A stretch of 64,000 nucleotides of DNA from Mucilaginibacter sp. L3T2-6 (GTDB taxonomy: Bacteria; Bacteroidota; Bacteroidia; Sphingobacteriales; Sphingobacteriaceae), in the NCBI RefSeq assembly GCF_030519355.1, contig NZ_JAUMKC010000011.1, positions 1-64,000 of the forward strand. Reading direction: 5' to 3'. Under the pieces are notes generated by a model. It made no database searches and was not told where the DNA came from. It saw nothing but the letters and a program-made list of their open reading frames with translations. Below, one piece after another: positions 44,784 to 54,117 of this stretch; the stretch's first letter is position 1; each line of letters opens with the position of its first letter. Both the position numbers and the translations under genes were made by a program.

Positions 44784-46127
44784 TTAAATACCTGTATAAT
44801 TTTGCGGTGTTATTTTCTTTATCTCTTCTTTAATCTTCTCATTAACTTGCAGGCCTTCCACAAATTCTGCGATGGTTTGTGCATTAACTTGTGTATTAGT
44901 ACGGGTCAGATCCTTTAATGCCTCATAAGGATTAGGATACCCCTCACGACGCAGAATTGTTTGGATAGCCTCGGCAACGACCGCCCAATTGGCTTCGAGG
45001 TGAGCATTCAGCGCATCTGCATTCAGCAGCAATTTATTCAGACCACGTATGGTTGATTTTATAGCAATGATGGTATGGCCTACCGGGACGCCGATATTTC
45101 TTAATACGGTTGAGTCAGTCAAGTCACGCTGGAGCCTTGATATGGGCAGCTTTGCCGCAAAATGCTCGAACAGCGCGTTGGCAATCCCCAGGTTACCTTC
45201 AGAATTTTCAAAGTCAATCGGGTTTACTTTATGTGGCATAGCCGATGAGCCGATCTCGCCTTCCTTTATTTTTTGCTTGAAATAGCTCATGGAAATATAT
45301 GTCCAGATATCCCGGTCTAGGTCTATAAGAATATTATTGATGCGTTTCAAGGCATCGCACTGCGCGGCAAAATTATCGTAGTGTTCAATCTGTGTGGTAA
45401 ACTGTGAACGGCTCAACCCCAAGACTTCATTAACAAAATGATTGCCAAATGCCTTCCAGTCAATTTCCGGGTAGCCCACATTATGCGCGTTAAAATTACC
45501 TGTAGCGCCGCCGAATTTAGCAGCATGAGGAACCGCTTTTAGCAAACTGAGCTGGTTTTCAATTCGCTCTACAAAAACCATAATTTCTTTTCCCAGGCGA
45601 CTTGGCGATGCGGGCTGGCCATGTGTATGGGCCAGCATCGGAACGTCATTCCATTCGGTAACGTATTTTTTTAAAATATCAACCAGTTCTTCAATTGCAG
45701 GATAGTAGGTATTGGCCAAAGCTTCCTTAAATGAATAGGGTACAGCCGTGTTGTTAATATCCTGCGAGGTTAATCCGAAATGGATAAATTCCTTATACTC
45801 CTGTAAGCCAAGCTTATCGAACTCTTTTTTAATGAAATATTCAACCGCTTTAACATCATGGTTGGTAATTTTCTCAATCTGCTTGATGGCCTCTGCATCC
45901 TGCTCATTGAAATTTTTATAAATGCCGCGTAACTTTTCTGCTACATTTCTATCCAAATTCTGAAGCTGAGGCAACGGGTGTTCACACAAAGCTATAAAGT
46001 ATTCAATTTCAACAAACACCCGGTATTTGATTAGCGCATACTCAGAAAAGTAAGCAGCAAGGTCGGCGGTAGCATTACGATAACGGCCATCGATAGGTGA
46101 AATTGCAGAAAGAGGAGTAAGGGTCAT
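44784..46127 (-). CDS. purB: Adenylosuccinate lyase
   Basis: The 447-residue enzyme begins MTLTPLSAISPIDGRY, the usual PurB start, and has the fumarase/aspartase signature GSSAMPHKVNPIDFENSEGN (about 290-310) with the catalytic Ser in the flexible loop. It splits SAICAR and adenylosuccinate to fumarate in purine synthesis. An in-frame start at 46274 would add 49 unconserved residues and lies upstream of the -7 box at 46147-46154, so it is rejected. Confidence 0.96.
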   Translation of the reverse strand: MTLTPLSAISPIDGRYRNATADLAAYFSEYALIKYRVFVEIEYFIALCEHPLPQLQNLDRNVAEKLRGIYKNFNEQDAEAIKQIEKITNHDVKAVEYFIKKEFDKLGLQEYKEFIHFGLTSQDINNTAVPYSFKEALANTYYPAIEELVDILKKYVTEWNDVPMLAHTHGQPASPSRLGKEIMVFVERIENQLSLLKAVPHAAKFGGATGNFNAHNVGYPEIDWKAFGNHFVNEVLGLSRSQFTTQIEHYDNFAAQCDALKRINNILIDLDRDIWTYISMSYFKQKIKEGEIGSSAMPHKVNPIDFENSEGNLGIANALFEHFAAKLPISRLQRDLTDSTVLRNIGVPVGHTIIAIKSTIRGLNKLLLNADALNAHLEANWAVVAEAIQTILRREGYPNPYEALKDLTRTNTQVNAQTIAEFVEGLQVNEKIKEEIKKITPQNYTGI

Positions 46128-46146
46128 GTGTTCTTTAAATTTTTTG

Positions 46147-46154
46147 CAAAGATA
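46147..46154 (-). promoter_or_regulatory. -7 box of purB
   Basis: TATCTTTG on the minus strand, an exact TAnnTTTG match, predicts a start near 46140 and a 13-nt leader. Confidence 0.6.
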
Positions 46155-46320
46155 GGGATTGATGTGCGGATGTGCGAATATACGGATGTGCCAATGCTTG
46201 AATTGGCCGGCAAATCTATTCTGATATTTTCGCCCGCCATTCCCACAGCGGAAATCCGAACCATAAATTGTCATCCGCGCATCAAAAAATAAGCCCTCAG
46301 CATGTTATTCTTAGGAAACT

Positions 46321-46373
46321 TTGTAATCTAAAAATGTTTCCTTAGTTTTGACTCGTAAAGTCAATGAGTCAAA
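46321..46373 (+). promoter_or_regulatory. Promoter and operator-like repeat of the efflux tetR gene
   Basis: TTG (46321-46323) and TAGTTTTG (46343-46350) are 19 bp apart, an exact Bacteroidota promoter. Overlapping it, TTTGACTC (46347-46354) and GAGTCAAA (46366-46373) are perfect inverted 8-bp arms, and TTGACT (46348) with AGTCAA (46359) forms a nested second repeat. The repeats cover the -7 box, start site and ATG (46364), as expected for TetR self-repression. Confidence 0.7.
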
Positions 46374-46975
46374 TAGAAAGAATAATCCAGGGCGGAGAAG
46401 AGCTGTTTTTAACGGCGGGGATCAAAAGTGTAACAATGGATGACATAGCCCGGCACCTGGGCATGTCGAAAAAAACGATATACCAGTTTTTTAAGGATAA
46501 GAACGAATTGGTAATAGCGCTGGTAAAGAAAAAGCTGAAAGAGGACGAGGACAATATGGAAGCCATTATTGCCAAATCAAGCAATGTGATGGAAGAGATG
46601 ATCAATATGATGAAATGCTCGGAAGAGATTTTTTCAAGGATAAACCCGATAGTTATCCACGATATGCAAAAGTATCATCCCGAGGCGTGGGCGGAGTTTC
46701 AGAATTTTAAAGCCGATGTCATCGTGCGGACACTGGAAGAACTCTTAACAAAAGGTAAGAAGCAAGGTTACATTCGGCCCGACATCGACGTAAAGATAAT
46801 TGCACGCATGCGTGTTAGCCAGGTAGAGCTTGGTTTTAACACATCGGTATTCCCCATGGCGGAGTTTAGTCCATGGAAAGTGCAGGTTCAGTTTTTAGAA
46901 CATTTTAATTATGGCATTTGTACACTTAAAGGCTACAAACTGCTAAATCAGTATAAAAACATAAACGAAGAATAA
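46364..46975 (+). CDS. TetR-family transcriptional repressor of the RND efflux operon
   Basis: The 203-residue protein has an N-terminal HTH (about 25-46; TMDDIARHLGMSKKTIYQFF) and a C-terminal ligand-binding helical domain. It is directly upstream of tolC-hlyD-acrB-type genes on the same strand, 89 bp away, and its own promoter has matching inverted repeats. It probably represses itself and the pump until an inducer binds. Confidence 0.92.
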   Translation: MSQIERIIQGGEELFLTAGIKSVTMDDIARHLGMSKKTIYQFFKDKNELVIALVKKKLKEDEDNMEAIIAKSSNVMEEMINMMKCSEEIFSRINPIVIHDMQKYHPEAWAEFQNFKADVIVRTLEELLTKGKKQGYIRPDIDVKIIARMRVSQVELGFNTSVFPMAEFSPWKVQVQFLEHFNYGICTLKGYKLLNQYKNINEE

Positions 46976-47064
46976 AGATATACTGCTGACATAGGGCTGT
47001 CAATACGGGGCAGACATTTACGCCAGCAATAAGCAACATCACGCAAAACACAACTAAATATAAA

Positions 47065-48414
47065 ATGAAACATATACTCATAGTAATGTGCCTGCTAAGC
47101 GGAATTGCCCTGAACGGCTTTTCGCAAACGGCGGCGCCCGATAGCCAGAGATACAATTTTACGATACAAGACTGTATAAATTATGCCTATGAGCACCAGG
47201 ATTCGGTAGTTAATGCTAACCTGGATGTAAAAAGCGCAGGATACAGGGTTAAAGAAACGATAGGCCAGGGTTTTCCACAGATCCACGGTGTAGCATCATT
47301 CCAGGATTATCTTAAAATTCCAACAACGTTGTTGCCTGGTGAGTTTTTTGGCCAGCCTGGTACTTTTATTCCGATTAAGTTTGGAGTGAAATATCAGTCG
47401 AATTTGTCTTTAACGGCAAGCCAGATACTTTTTGATCCTGACTACCTGGTTGGCTTACAAGCACGAAACACTTACAAAGAACTATATGATCGCAGCCTTA
47501 CCCGTTCAAAGATTTCAACTGCTGTAAACGTTACCAAGGCCTATTACCAGGTTTTAGTTTCGGTAGAACAACTAAAAGTTTTACAGGCAGATATCGATCA
47601 GTTAAAGCAACAGATGGATGAAACTATTGCGCGAAATAAACAGGGCTTTGTCGAGAAAATAGATGTCGACCGTATAACTGTTCAATATAACTCGTTGGTA
47701 ACCAGGAAGGAGAATGTTGTAAGGCTATTGGGTTTGGGTTATCAATTACTGAAGTTTCAAATAGGAATGCCTATCGATAACGTACTTTTATTAAAAGACA
47801 GGCTTGAAGACATAAAGCTTGAAGCCAGCCTGAGCGACCCGGTTGCCGACACGGCTGTTTATCGTAATCGGGTTGAGTATAGCCTTTTAGAAACTCAATC
47901 AAAACTGTACCAATATGATGTGAAACGCAAGAAAGGTCAATTTCTACCGAAGCTAACTGCTAATGTTGGATATTCAGCATCCTACCAGGACAATAACTTT
48001 GGACAGCTATATCGCAACAACTTTCCTTCGGCTTATGTTGGCCTTACACTAAACGTCCCAATATTTACAGGCTTTCAGCATATAAACCAGTTGAGGCAAT
48101 CCGAGATTACATTGCTTAAATCGCAAAACGACATGTTTGCCGCCAGGAATGCTTTTAACCTTGAACTAAAGAAAGCCCGGATTACATATCTGAATGGTCT
48201 GCAAACGTTGAACGATCAGAAAAGGAACAGGGCACTTGCTGAAGAGGTGCTTAGAGTCTCCAAAATTAAATATCAGCAAGGGGTAGGATCCAGCCTCGAA
48301 GTAACACAGGCACAAACTGCACTGCAGGATGCAGACAACTCATATATACAAGGTCTGTACGATGCTTTAGTAAGCAAAGTTGATCTTGACCAGGCATACG
48401 GAAGAATAAAATAA
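47065..48414 (+). CDS. TolC-family outer-membrane efflux channel
   Basis: The 449-residue protein has a signal peptide (ending GFSQ) and two TolC repeats with long alternating helices (about 50-230 and 265-445). It forms the trimeric exit duct of a tripartite pump across the periplasm and outer membrane. It is the first structural gene after tetR, 26 bp before the adaptor gene. Confidence 0.92.
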   Translation: MKHILIVMCLLSGIALNGFSQTAAPDSQRYNFTIQDCINYAYEHQDSVVNANLDVKSAGYRVKETIGQGFPQIHGVASFQDYLKIPTTLLPGEFFGQPGTFIPIKFGVKYQSNLSLTASQILFDPDYLVGLQARNTYKELYDRSLTRSKISTAVNVTKAYYQVLVSVEQLKVLQADIDQLKQQMDETIARNKQGFVEKIDVDRITVQYNSLVTRKENVVRLLGLGYQLLKFQIGMPIDNVLLLKDRLEDIKLEASLSDPVADTAVYRNRVEYSLLETQSKLYQYDVKRKKGQFLPKLTANVGYSASYQDNNFGQLYRNNFPSAYVGLTLNVPIFTGFQHINQLRQSEITLLKSQNDMFAARNAFNLELKKARITYLNGLQTLNDQKRNRALAEEVLRVSKIKYQQGVGSSLEVTQAQTALQDADNSYIQGLYDALVSKVDLDQAYGRIK

Positions 48415-48440
48415 TCAATCACAACACACTATACAGCACA

Positions 48441-49547
48441 ATGAAAAAATTAATATACATACCAGCCCTGATATTGCTTGCTGCTTGCTCAAGCAAACCC
48501 AAGGACAAAAAAGCGGAGCTTGCCGAATTGAAAAAGCAACAGGCTGATCTGAACTCAAAGATTGCAAAGCTACAGGCCGAGGTTGGTACCACAGATTCGT
48601 CGAAAGTTGCAGATGTGAGCACCCTTGTTTTAAAGGCGGGCAGCTTTACCAACTATGTTCAGATACAAGGCAAAATTGACGCACAGGACAACGTTATGGC
48701 ATATCCGCAGGCGGCCGGTTCGATAACCGCTATTTATGTAAAGGTTGGTCAGCACGTAAATAAAGGGCAAGTACTGGCGCAGCTTGATGCCAGTGTGTTA
48801 AATCAGAACATTGCGCAGGCAGAAACACAGGTTGATTTGAATAAGACGCTATATGAAAGGCAAAAGAACCTGTGGGATCAGAAAATAGGGACCGAGGTGC
48901 AATTTCTGCAGGCAAAAACTGCCCTGGAAAGCTCTCAAAAACAGGTAGCATCGTTGCGTAGGCAAGCCGATCTATACCGGATTACATCGCCAATTAGCGG
49001 AACAGTAGACCAAATGGACTTGAAATTAGGCCAGGTAGCGCAGCCAGGTGTTACAGGTATCCGTATAGTAAACGCGGATAAGCTTAAGGTTAAGGCTGAT
49101 ATACCTGAATCGTACACAGGGAGCGTATCGACCGGAAACACAGTGAAAGTTATATTTCCAGACGCAAACGATTCACTGACCACCAAGGTTAGTTTTGCTG
49201 CCAAGGTGATCGATCCGGCATCAAGAAGTTTTGCGGCCGAAGTAGCACTTCCCCAGCGTAAAGACCTTCGTCCTAATATGACAGCGGTACTTAAAATTGC
49301 CGATTATTCAAAGCAGAACGTGATCGTAGTACCAGTTAAGGCAGTTCAGCATTCAGAAACCGGCGACTTCGTGTTCATTAATCAGAATGGAATTGCCAGG
49401 CGTGTTGTAGTTACCGTTGGTGCGACTTACGCAGGTCAATCGGAAATAAAGTCGGGCCTGAAAGCCGGCGATGAACTGATTACTGATGGTGCAACGGATA
49501 TTGAAGACGGAGATAAAATAAAAAGTACGCCATCGTCATCGAACTAA
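48441..49547 (+). CDS. RND periplasmic adaptor (membrane fusion protein), lipoprotein
   Basis: The 368-residue protein has a lipobox (LLAAC, Cys16), a coiled coil (about 22-50), the biotinyl-lipoyl-like domain (AAGSITAIYVKVGQHVNKGQVLAQLD), an alpha-hairpin, and beta-barrel and membrane-proximal domains (TDGATDIEDGDKI end). It links the inner-membrane pump to TolC. The Lys/Glu-rich N-terminal coil just after the lipid anchor is longer than in AcrA. Confidence 0.93.
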   Translation: MKKLIYIPALILLAACSSKPKDKKAELAELKKQQADLNSKIAKLQAEVGTTDSSKVADVSTLVLKAGSFTNYVQIQGKIDAQDNVMAYPQAAGSITAIYVKVGQHVNKGQVLAQLDASVLNQNIAQAETQVDLNKTLYERQKNLWDQKIGTEVQFLQAKTALESSQKQVASLRRQADLYRITSPISGTVDQMDLKLGQVAQPGVTGIRIVNADKLKVKADIPESYTGSVSTGNTVKVIFPDANDSLTTKVSFAAKVIDPASRSFAAEVALPQRKDLRPNMTAVLKIADYSKQNVIVVPVKAVQHSETGDFVFINQNGIARRVVVTVGATYAGQSEIKSGLKAGDELITDGATDIEDGDKIKSTPSSSN

Positions 49548-49574
49548 TTATTCACAAACTGATTTGAGTTCATT

Positions 49575-52500
49575 ATGAAAGACGTGATAAAAGAGTTTGG
49601 CCCGTCAAGTTGGGCCATAAACAATAAAACAGCGATCTACGTGCTGATGTTCTTAATAACGGTGATGGGTTATCTGAGCTATCAGAGCCTGCCGAAAGAG
49701 AACTTCCCGGATATCGCCATACCTAAAATATATATAAATACGGTATTCCAGGGGCAATCACCCCAAAATATCGAAAACCTGGTTACGCGCCAGTTGGAAA
49801 AGCAATTGAAATCGCTTAAAGGCCTTAAAAAGGTCACTTCCAACTCCATGCAGAATATTTCGGTAATTACAGCCGAATTTAATCAGAACGTAAAGATTAA
49901 AGATGCAAAGCAGGAAGTAAAAGACGCTGTTGATAAAGCACAGCAAGACTTACCCCAAAATGATAATAACTTTAAGCAGCCTAACATTATTGACATAAAC
50001 GTATCGGATTTGCCGATACTTTATATTAATATTTCAGGCGACTATGACCTTAAAAAACTCAAAGAGTATGCCGATATCCTGAAAGATGAAATAGAAGGTT
50101 ATAAAGAAATATCAAAGGTAGATGAAATAGGAGCGCTTACACCAGAGATACAGGTTAACGTCGATCTCAATAAAATGGCGGCCGCACAAATTACCTTTAA
50201 TGATATCATACAAGCAATTGGCAATGAAAATATCCTGTCTTCTGCCGGTACTATAAAAACCGATGGAGTACGCAGAAGTATTGATATCAAGCAGGATTTT
50301 AAAAATGCGGATCAGGTTGCCGCAATGGTAATCAGGAACCCAACCGGGCGTTCCGTGTACTTACGGGATATCGCAGAGATTAAAGATTCATTCCTTGAAC
50401 AAGAAAGTTACGCGCGTTTAAAAACACCTGATAACCCTGATTTTAAAAATGTTATTACCTTAAATGTGAGTAAGCGCGCCGGCGAAAACCTGATTGAATC
50501 TTCGGATAAGATCAATAAGATGATAAAGGAAAAACAGCGCACGGTATTCCCTAAAGGCTTAAATATAACAGTAACCGGAGATCAATCTGACAAGACGCGT
50601 TCCACGCTGAATGATCTGATCAATACCATCGTCATTGGATTTGTGCTGGTAACTGTTATCCTGATGTTTTTTATGGGTACAACCAACGCGCTCTTTGTGG
50701 CGTTATCCGTTCCATTATCATGTTTCATCGCATTTTTGGTAATGCCGGTTTTAGGGCTCACTCTTAATATGATCGTGCTATTCTCCTTCCTGCTTGCTTT
50801 AGGCATAGTAGTAGATGATGCTATTGTTGTGATTGAGAACACGCACCGTATATTTAATAACGGCGCTGTCCCTATTAAAGAAGCAGCCAAGCATGCGGCA
50901 GGTGAGGTGTTCCTTCCGGTGTTTTCAGGTACCATGACCACATTAGCTCCATTTGTTCCGTTATTGTTTTGGAATAGTATCATCGGTGAGTTTATGCGAT
51001 TTTTACCGATAACACTTATCACGACCTTACTTGCCTCGTTGGTAGTGGCTTATATAATGAACCCGGTGTTTGCCGTCGACTTTATGAAACCACATATCGA
51101 GGGCGAACATGATCATCCAAAATTCGATCGCACGGTAAAACGCGCTTTGGTTATACTAGGCATATTTACAATCCTGGGCTACCTGATCAATGTGGGCTTC
51201 GGCAATTTTATGGTATTGATTATTTTACTTTACCTGTTAAACCACTTTGTGCTGGTTAAGCTTATTGACCGGTTCCAGAAAAATTCATGGCCTAAATTTA
51301 AAAACTGGTATGCCCGGATACTTGAAAAAGCTGTAAAACGACCCGTTTTAATGTTGGTTGGAACTATCGGCTTATTTTTTCTTGCGATTATTTTAACGGC
51401 AACCATCGGTAAAACACCGGTATTCTTCCCTTCCGGTGCACCCAACTTTGCATATGTTTACATAAGCTTGCCCATCGGCACGGACCAGGCGACAACCAAT
51501 GAAGTGACAAAAAAGATTGAACAGCGTGTAGCAAAAGTGGTTGAACCTGATAAAGACATAGTTACGTCAATTATATCAAACGTTACAAAAGGTGTTACAG
51601 ATCCGCAAGACGAAGATCAAAATGATTATGAAAACAAAGGTAAGGTAACCGTAGCCTTTGCTGAGTTTTCTAAACGAAACGGCAAAGACACCAGAGTAAT
51701 ACTTGCAAATATCCGTAAAGCTATACAAGGTCTTCCGGGTGTTAAAATTTCTGTGGCACAGGAAGCCAGCGGTCCTCCGGTTCAAAAAGACATCAGTATT
51801 GAAATAGCCGGAGATAACCTGGACACACTGGTGAATACAGGTAACCGGTTAAAAAACTTCCTTGCTAAACAAAATATAGAAGGTATTGAAAACCTGACTG
51901 CGGATGTGCAGAGTGATAAACCGGAAATTGTGTTTGATATCGATCGTGAACGCGCGAATCGTGAAGGCATCACTTCTGGCCAGATTACACAGGCCTTGGG
52001 TGCAGCAATTTATGGCGCCAAGGCTGCCGATTTCCGCAATACCAAGGAGGACGATTATAAAATAATGGTTCGTGCTCTTGAAAGTCAACGAAGTAGTATC
52101 GACGCGCTGCGTAACATGAAAATAACGTATCGTGATTTAGCTACCGGCGGAGCAATACGCCAGGTACCGATATCGGCTTTTACCGACGTTCGTTACAGCA
52201 GCACATATAGCAATATTAAACGGAAGCAACAACATAGAGTGCTTACGCTAAGCTCAAACGTTATAAAGCCCTATAATCCTAACGACGTAAATGCCAACAT
52301 TTTAAGAGCTATATCAAACTTCAAAAAGCCCGACAATGTAATTATTCGCCAGGGCGGTGGCCAGGAAGATCAGTTGGAAGCGGCGACATTTTTGGGGGGA
52401 GCATTACTTGCCTCCTTTGGCCTGATATTTATCATACTTACCCTGCAGTTCAACTCGGTTGGTAAAACGGTCATCATTATCAGCGAGATATTCCTGAGTA

Positions 52501-52991
52501 TTATAGGTGTACTGCTGGGGGTTACCCTTACCGGTATGACCATGTCAATTGTAATGACTGGTGTGGGTATCATAGCTCTCGCTGGCGTGGTTGTCCGAAA
52601 TGGTATCCTGCTGGTTGAGTTTACAGATATGCTGATAGCCCAGGGCGCCAATTTGCACGATGCGGTCGTTGAGGCCGGCCATACCCGTATGACGCCGGTA
52701 TTATTAACTGCTACCGCAGCCATATTGGGTCTAATACCGCTGGCGGTTGGTTTTAATATCGACTTCGCAGGCTTGTTTACGCACTTTGAGCCCCACATTT
52801 TCTTTGGTGGCGATAACGTAGCCTTCTGGGGACCGTTGGCATGGACCATGATATTTGGCCTCGGTTTTGCCACTATTATTACATTGATATTGGTACCGTG
52901 TATGTATATTATCAGGGTTAATATCAAAAACTACTTTTTTGGCAGAAAAGAAAAGAAGGAAATAGCCAGGGCTGAATTGACCGAAGCTTAA
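49575..52991 (+). CDS. RND-family efflux transporter (AcrB/CusA-type superfamily)
   Basis: The 1138-residue pump has 12 membrane helices in two halves and two large periplasmic loops. The proton-relay motif VDDAIVVIENTHR (V413-D414-D415 region) identifies TM4, and the second half has the matching GVVVRNGILLVEFTD. It exports drugs, detergents or metabolites by proton antiport; the substrate is unknown. It is longer than AcrB (1049), with an extra hydrophobic stretch at about 520-570 in the middle. A terminator follows. Confidence 0.95.
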   Translation: MKDVIKEFGPSSWAINNKTAIYVLMFLITVMGYLSYQSLPKENFPDIAIPKIYINTVFQGQSPQNIENLVTRQLEKQLKSLKGLKKVTSNSMQNISVITAEFNQNVKIKDAKQEVKDAVDKAQQDLPQNDNNFKQPNIIDINVSDLPILYINISGDYDLKKLKEYADILKDEIEGYKEISKVDEIGALTPEIQVNVDLNKMAAAQITFNDIIQAIGNENILSSAGTIKTDGVRRSIDIKQDFKNADQVAAMVIRNPTGRSVYLRDIAEIKDSFLEQESYARLKTPDNPDFKNVITLNVSKRAGENLIESSDKINKMIKEKQRTVFPKGLNITVTGDQSDKTRSTLNDLINTIVIGFVLVTVILMFFMGTTNALFVALSVPLSCFIAFLVMPVLGLTLNMIVLFSFLLALGIVVDDAIVVIENTHRIFNNGAVPIKEAAKHAAGEVFLPVFSGTMTTLAPFVPLLFWNSIIGEFMRFLPITLITTLLASLVVAYIMNPVFAVDFMKPHIEGEHDHPKFDRTVKRALVILGIFTILGYLINVGFGNFMVLIILLYLLNHFVLVKLIDRFQKNSWPKFKNWYARILEKAVKRPVLMLVGTIGLFFLAIILTATIGKTPVFFPSGAPNFAYVYISLPIGTDQATTNEVTKKIEQRVAKVVEPDKDIVTSIISNVTKGVTDPQDEDQNDYENKGKVTVAFAEFSKRNGKDTRVILANIRKAIQGLPGVKISVAQEASGPPVQKDISIEIAGDNLDTLVNTGNRLKNFLAKQNIEGIENLTADVQSDKPEIVFDIDRERANREGITSGQITQALGAAIYGAKAADFRNTKEDDYKIMVRALESQRSSIDALRNMKITYRDLATGGAIRQVPISAFTDVRYSSTYSNIKRKQQHRVLTLSSNVIKPYNPNDVNANILRAISNFKKPDNVIIRQGGGQEDQLEAATFLGGALLASFGLIFIILTLQFNSVGKTVIIISEIFLSIIGVLLGVTLTGMTMSIVMTGVGIIALAGVVVRNGILLVEFTDMLIAQGANLHDAVVEAGHTRMTPVLLTATAAILGLIPLAVGFNIDFAGLFTHFEPHIFFGGDNVAFWGPLAWTMIFGLGFATIITLILVPCMYIIRVNIKNYFFGRKEKKEIARAELTEA

Positions 52992-53013
52992 TTTAAGCTC
53001 AACGATTTCGAAG

Positions 53014-53050
53014 AGCTGCCGGGGGAATACCCAGGCAGCTCTTTTCTTTT
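53014..53050 (+). terminator. Terminator of the RND efflux operon
   Basis: AGCTGCC (53014-53020) pairs with GGCAGCT (53034-53040), with additional GGG/CCC pairing, followed by CTTTTCTTTT. Confidence 0.85.
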
Positions 53051-53099
53051 ATAAAATATTATTTTGCAAATTTTTGAGCTTTTTCATCATTTTATCGAA

Positions 53100-53190
53100 T
53101 TTGCTCTGCGTGAGCGCATTAAAAGGGCGCCCGCATCAAACGGAACGCCGTAGGACGCAGGGGTTTACAAGTGTAACCCCTTGATTTTTT
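53100..53190 (+). ncRNA. Candidate structured RNA with terminator-like end
   Basis: CTGCGT (53105-53110) can pair with ACGCAG (53155-53160), enclosing a GCGC hairpin and CGGAACGCCG. Directly after comes GGGGTTTAC / GTAACCCC (53160-53180, one bulge) followed by TTGATTTTTT. A second partner for GGGGTTTAC, namely GTAAACCCC, lies at 53238-53246, so two hairpins compete. No protein frame or exact promoter was found. It is either a small RNA or the remains of a structured leader. Confidence 0.35.
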
Positions 53191-53461
53191 ATAAATACCT
53201 AATAGTCAACACCTTAAAAAAAATAACCATACAGGGTGTAAACCCCCGAGTAAAGCGCTGATTATCAATGTCTTGTTGCATGTAAATACGTATTCTGTTG
53301 ATTATCAGTGAGTACCATCGTATTCCAGGTGTTCCGCTCAGAAACGGAACAGTTACATTGCATGTGTCGTCCTGAAAAAAGGGTACGCTTTAAATGGTCG
53401 GTCCTGGTTTAGGGGGCTATAAAAAATAATTTAGGAACGATTGTTGTTTTACACCAATCCT

Positions 53462-53979
53462 ATGAAAACATTTGGTACCAGGAAAAACCATGTAGCCTCG
53501 ACCCGGGCAGTTGCTCCGTTTTGGCAGGTAATAGAAGTGGGCGTACTAGCTGGTATGCGGACTTTTTCGGCGCCGGTTACAGTCAACGCTATTTTGCAAA
53601 ACCATCCTTCAAAACAATTGGCTGAATCGCCGCTGAACTTTTTGCAGTCCGGAAGAGTTGGCTCCGCGTTCCGGGTTCTTGCGGCTTTAGAGTTGGTCGG
53701 TGATAAGCTACCCGACATCCCCAACCGGACATCTGCGCCAGGTTTGATTGGAAGGTGCTTGTCCGGAGCATTGGCCGGAGCTGGTTTGTACAAGCATCCG
53801 GCAATAACGGCCTTGCCGGCGCATTGGCCGGGTCATGTGCTGCACTCGCATCTTCGTTTGGGAGCTTTTACCTGCGGAGATTTTCGGGGAATAAAACAGG
53901 TGTTGCCGATCCGGTTATAGGAGCGATAGAGGACGCAATTGTTGCTACTGCGGGAATGATGTTAATCATTGCAGCGTAA
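53462..53979 (+). pseudogene. DUF4126-like membrane protein gene with a frameshift
   Basis: The ATG at 53462 opens a frame with a GVLAGMRTFSAP region, reading through GALAGAGLYK at about 53794. The conserved continuation ASGNNGLAGALAGSCAALASSFGSFYLRRF...DPVIGAIEDAI is in the next frame and ends at 53979. Inserting one base (for example G after AAG at 53794) restores a continuous protein of about 170 residues. No slippery heptamer is present, so programmed shifting is unlikely. The simplest reading is a one-base deletion or a sequencing error. The family is membrane-associated and of unknown function. Confidence 0.7.
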
Positions 53980-53991
53980 TTTTTATAAAGC

Positions 53992-54008
53992 TGTGTCACT
54001 TTGACACA
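53992..54008 (+). promoter_or_regulatory. TGTGTCA-ctt-TGACACA inverted repeat upstream of the second tetR
   Basis: Perfect 7-bp arms with a 3-bp spacer lie 33 bp upstream of the -7 box TAATTTTG (54041-54048) and 110 bp before the tetR ATG. The symmetry and size fit a TetR dimer site; the sequence differs from the repeat at the efflux tetR. Confidence 0.5.
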
Positions 54009-54040
54009 TCCGGTAACGTAACCATATTTAGAAAAATTGA

Positions 54041-54048
54041 TAATTTTG
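54041..54048 (+). promoter_or_regulatory. -7 box of the second tetR gene
   Basis: TAATTTTG matches TAnnTTTG and would start transcription near 54055, with a leader of about 63 nt. No exact -33 TTG was seen. Confidence 0.45.
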
Positions 54049-54117
54049 TTAAAAAAGTCAGGAAATAGTTCGTCAATTTAAACCTTGCACAGGTATTTTA
54101 ATTACTAAGCATCGATA

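Noticed and set aside
52370..52927. 185-codon minus-strand frame inside the RND pump gene
   Set aside because: Antisense shadow of the conserved second membrane half of the pump; composition is not protein-like.
53775..53800. Programmed -1 frameshift in the DUF4126-type gene
   Set aside because: No X-XXY-YYZ slippery heptamer and no downstream pseudoknot was seen near 53794; a point deletion is simpler.
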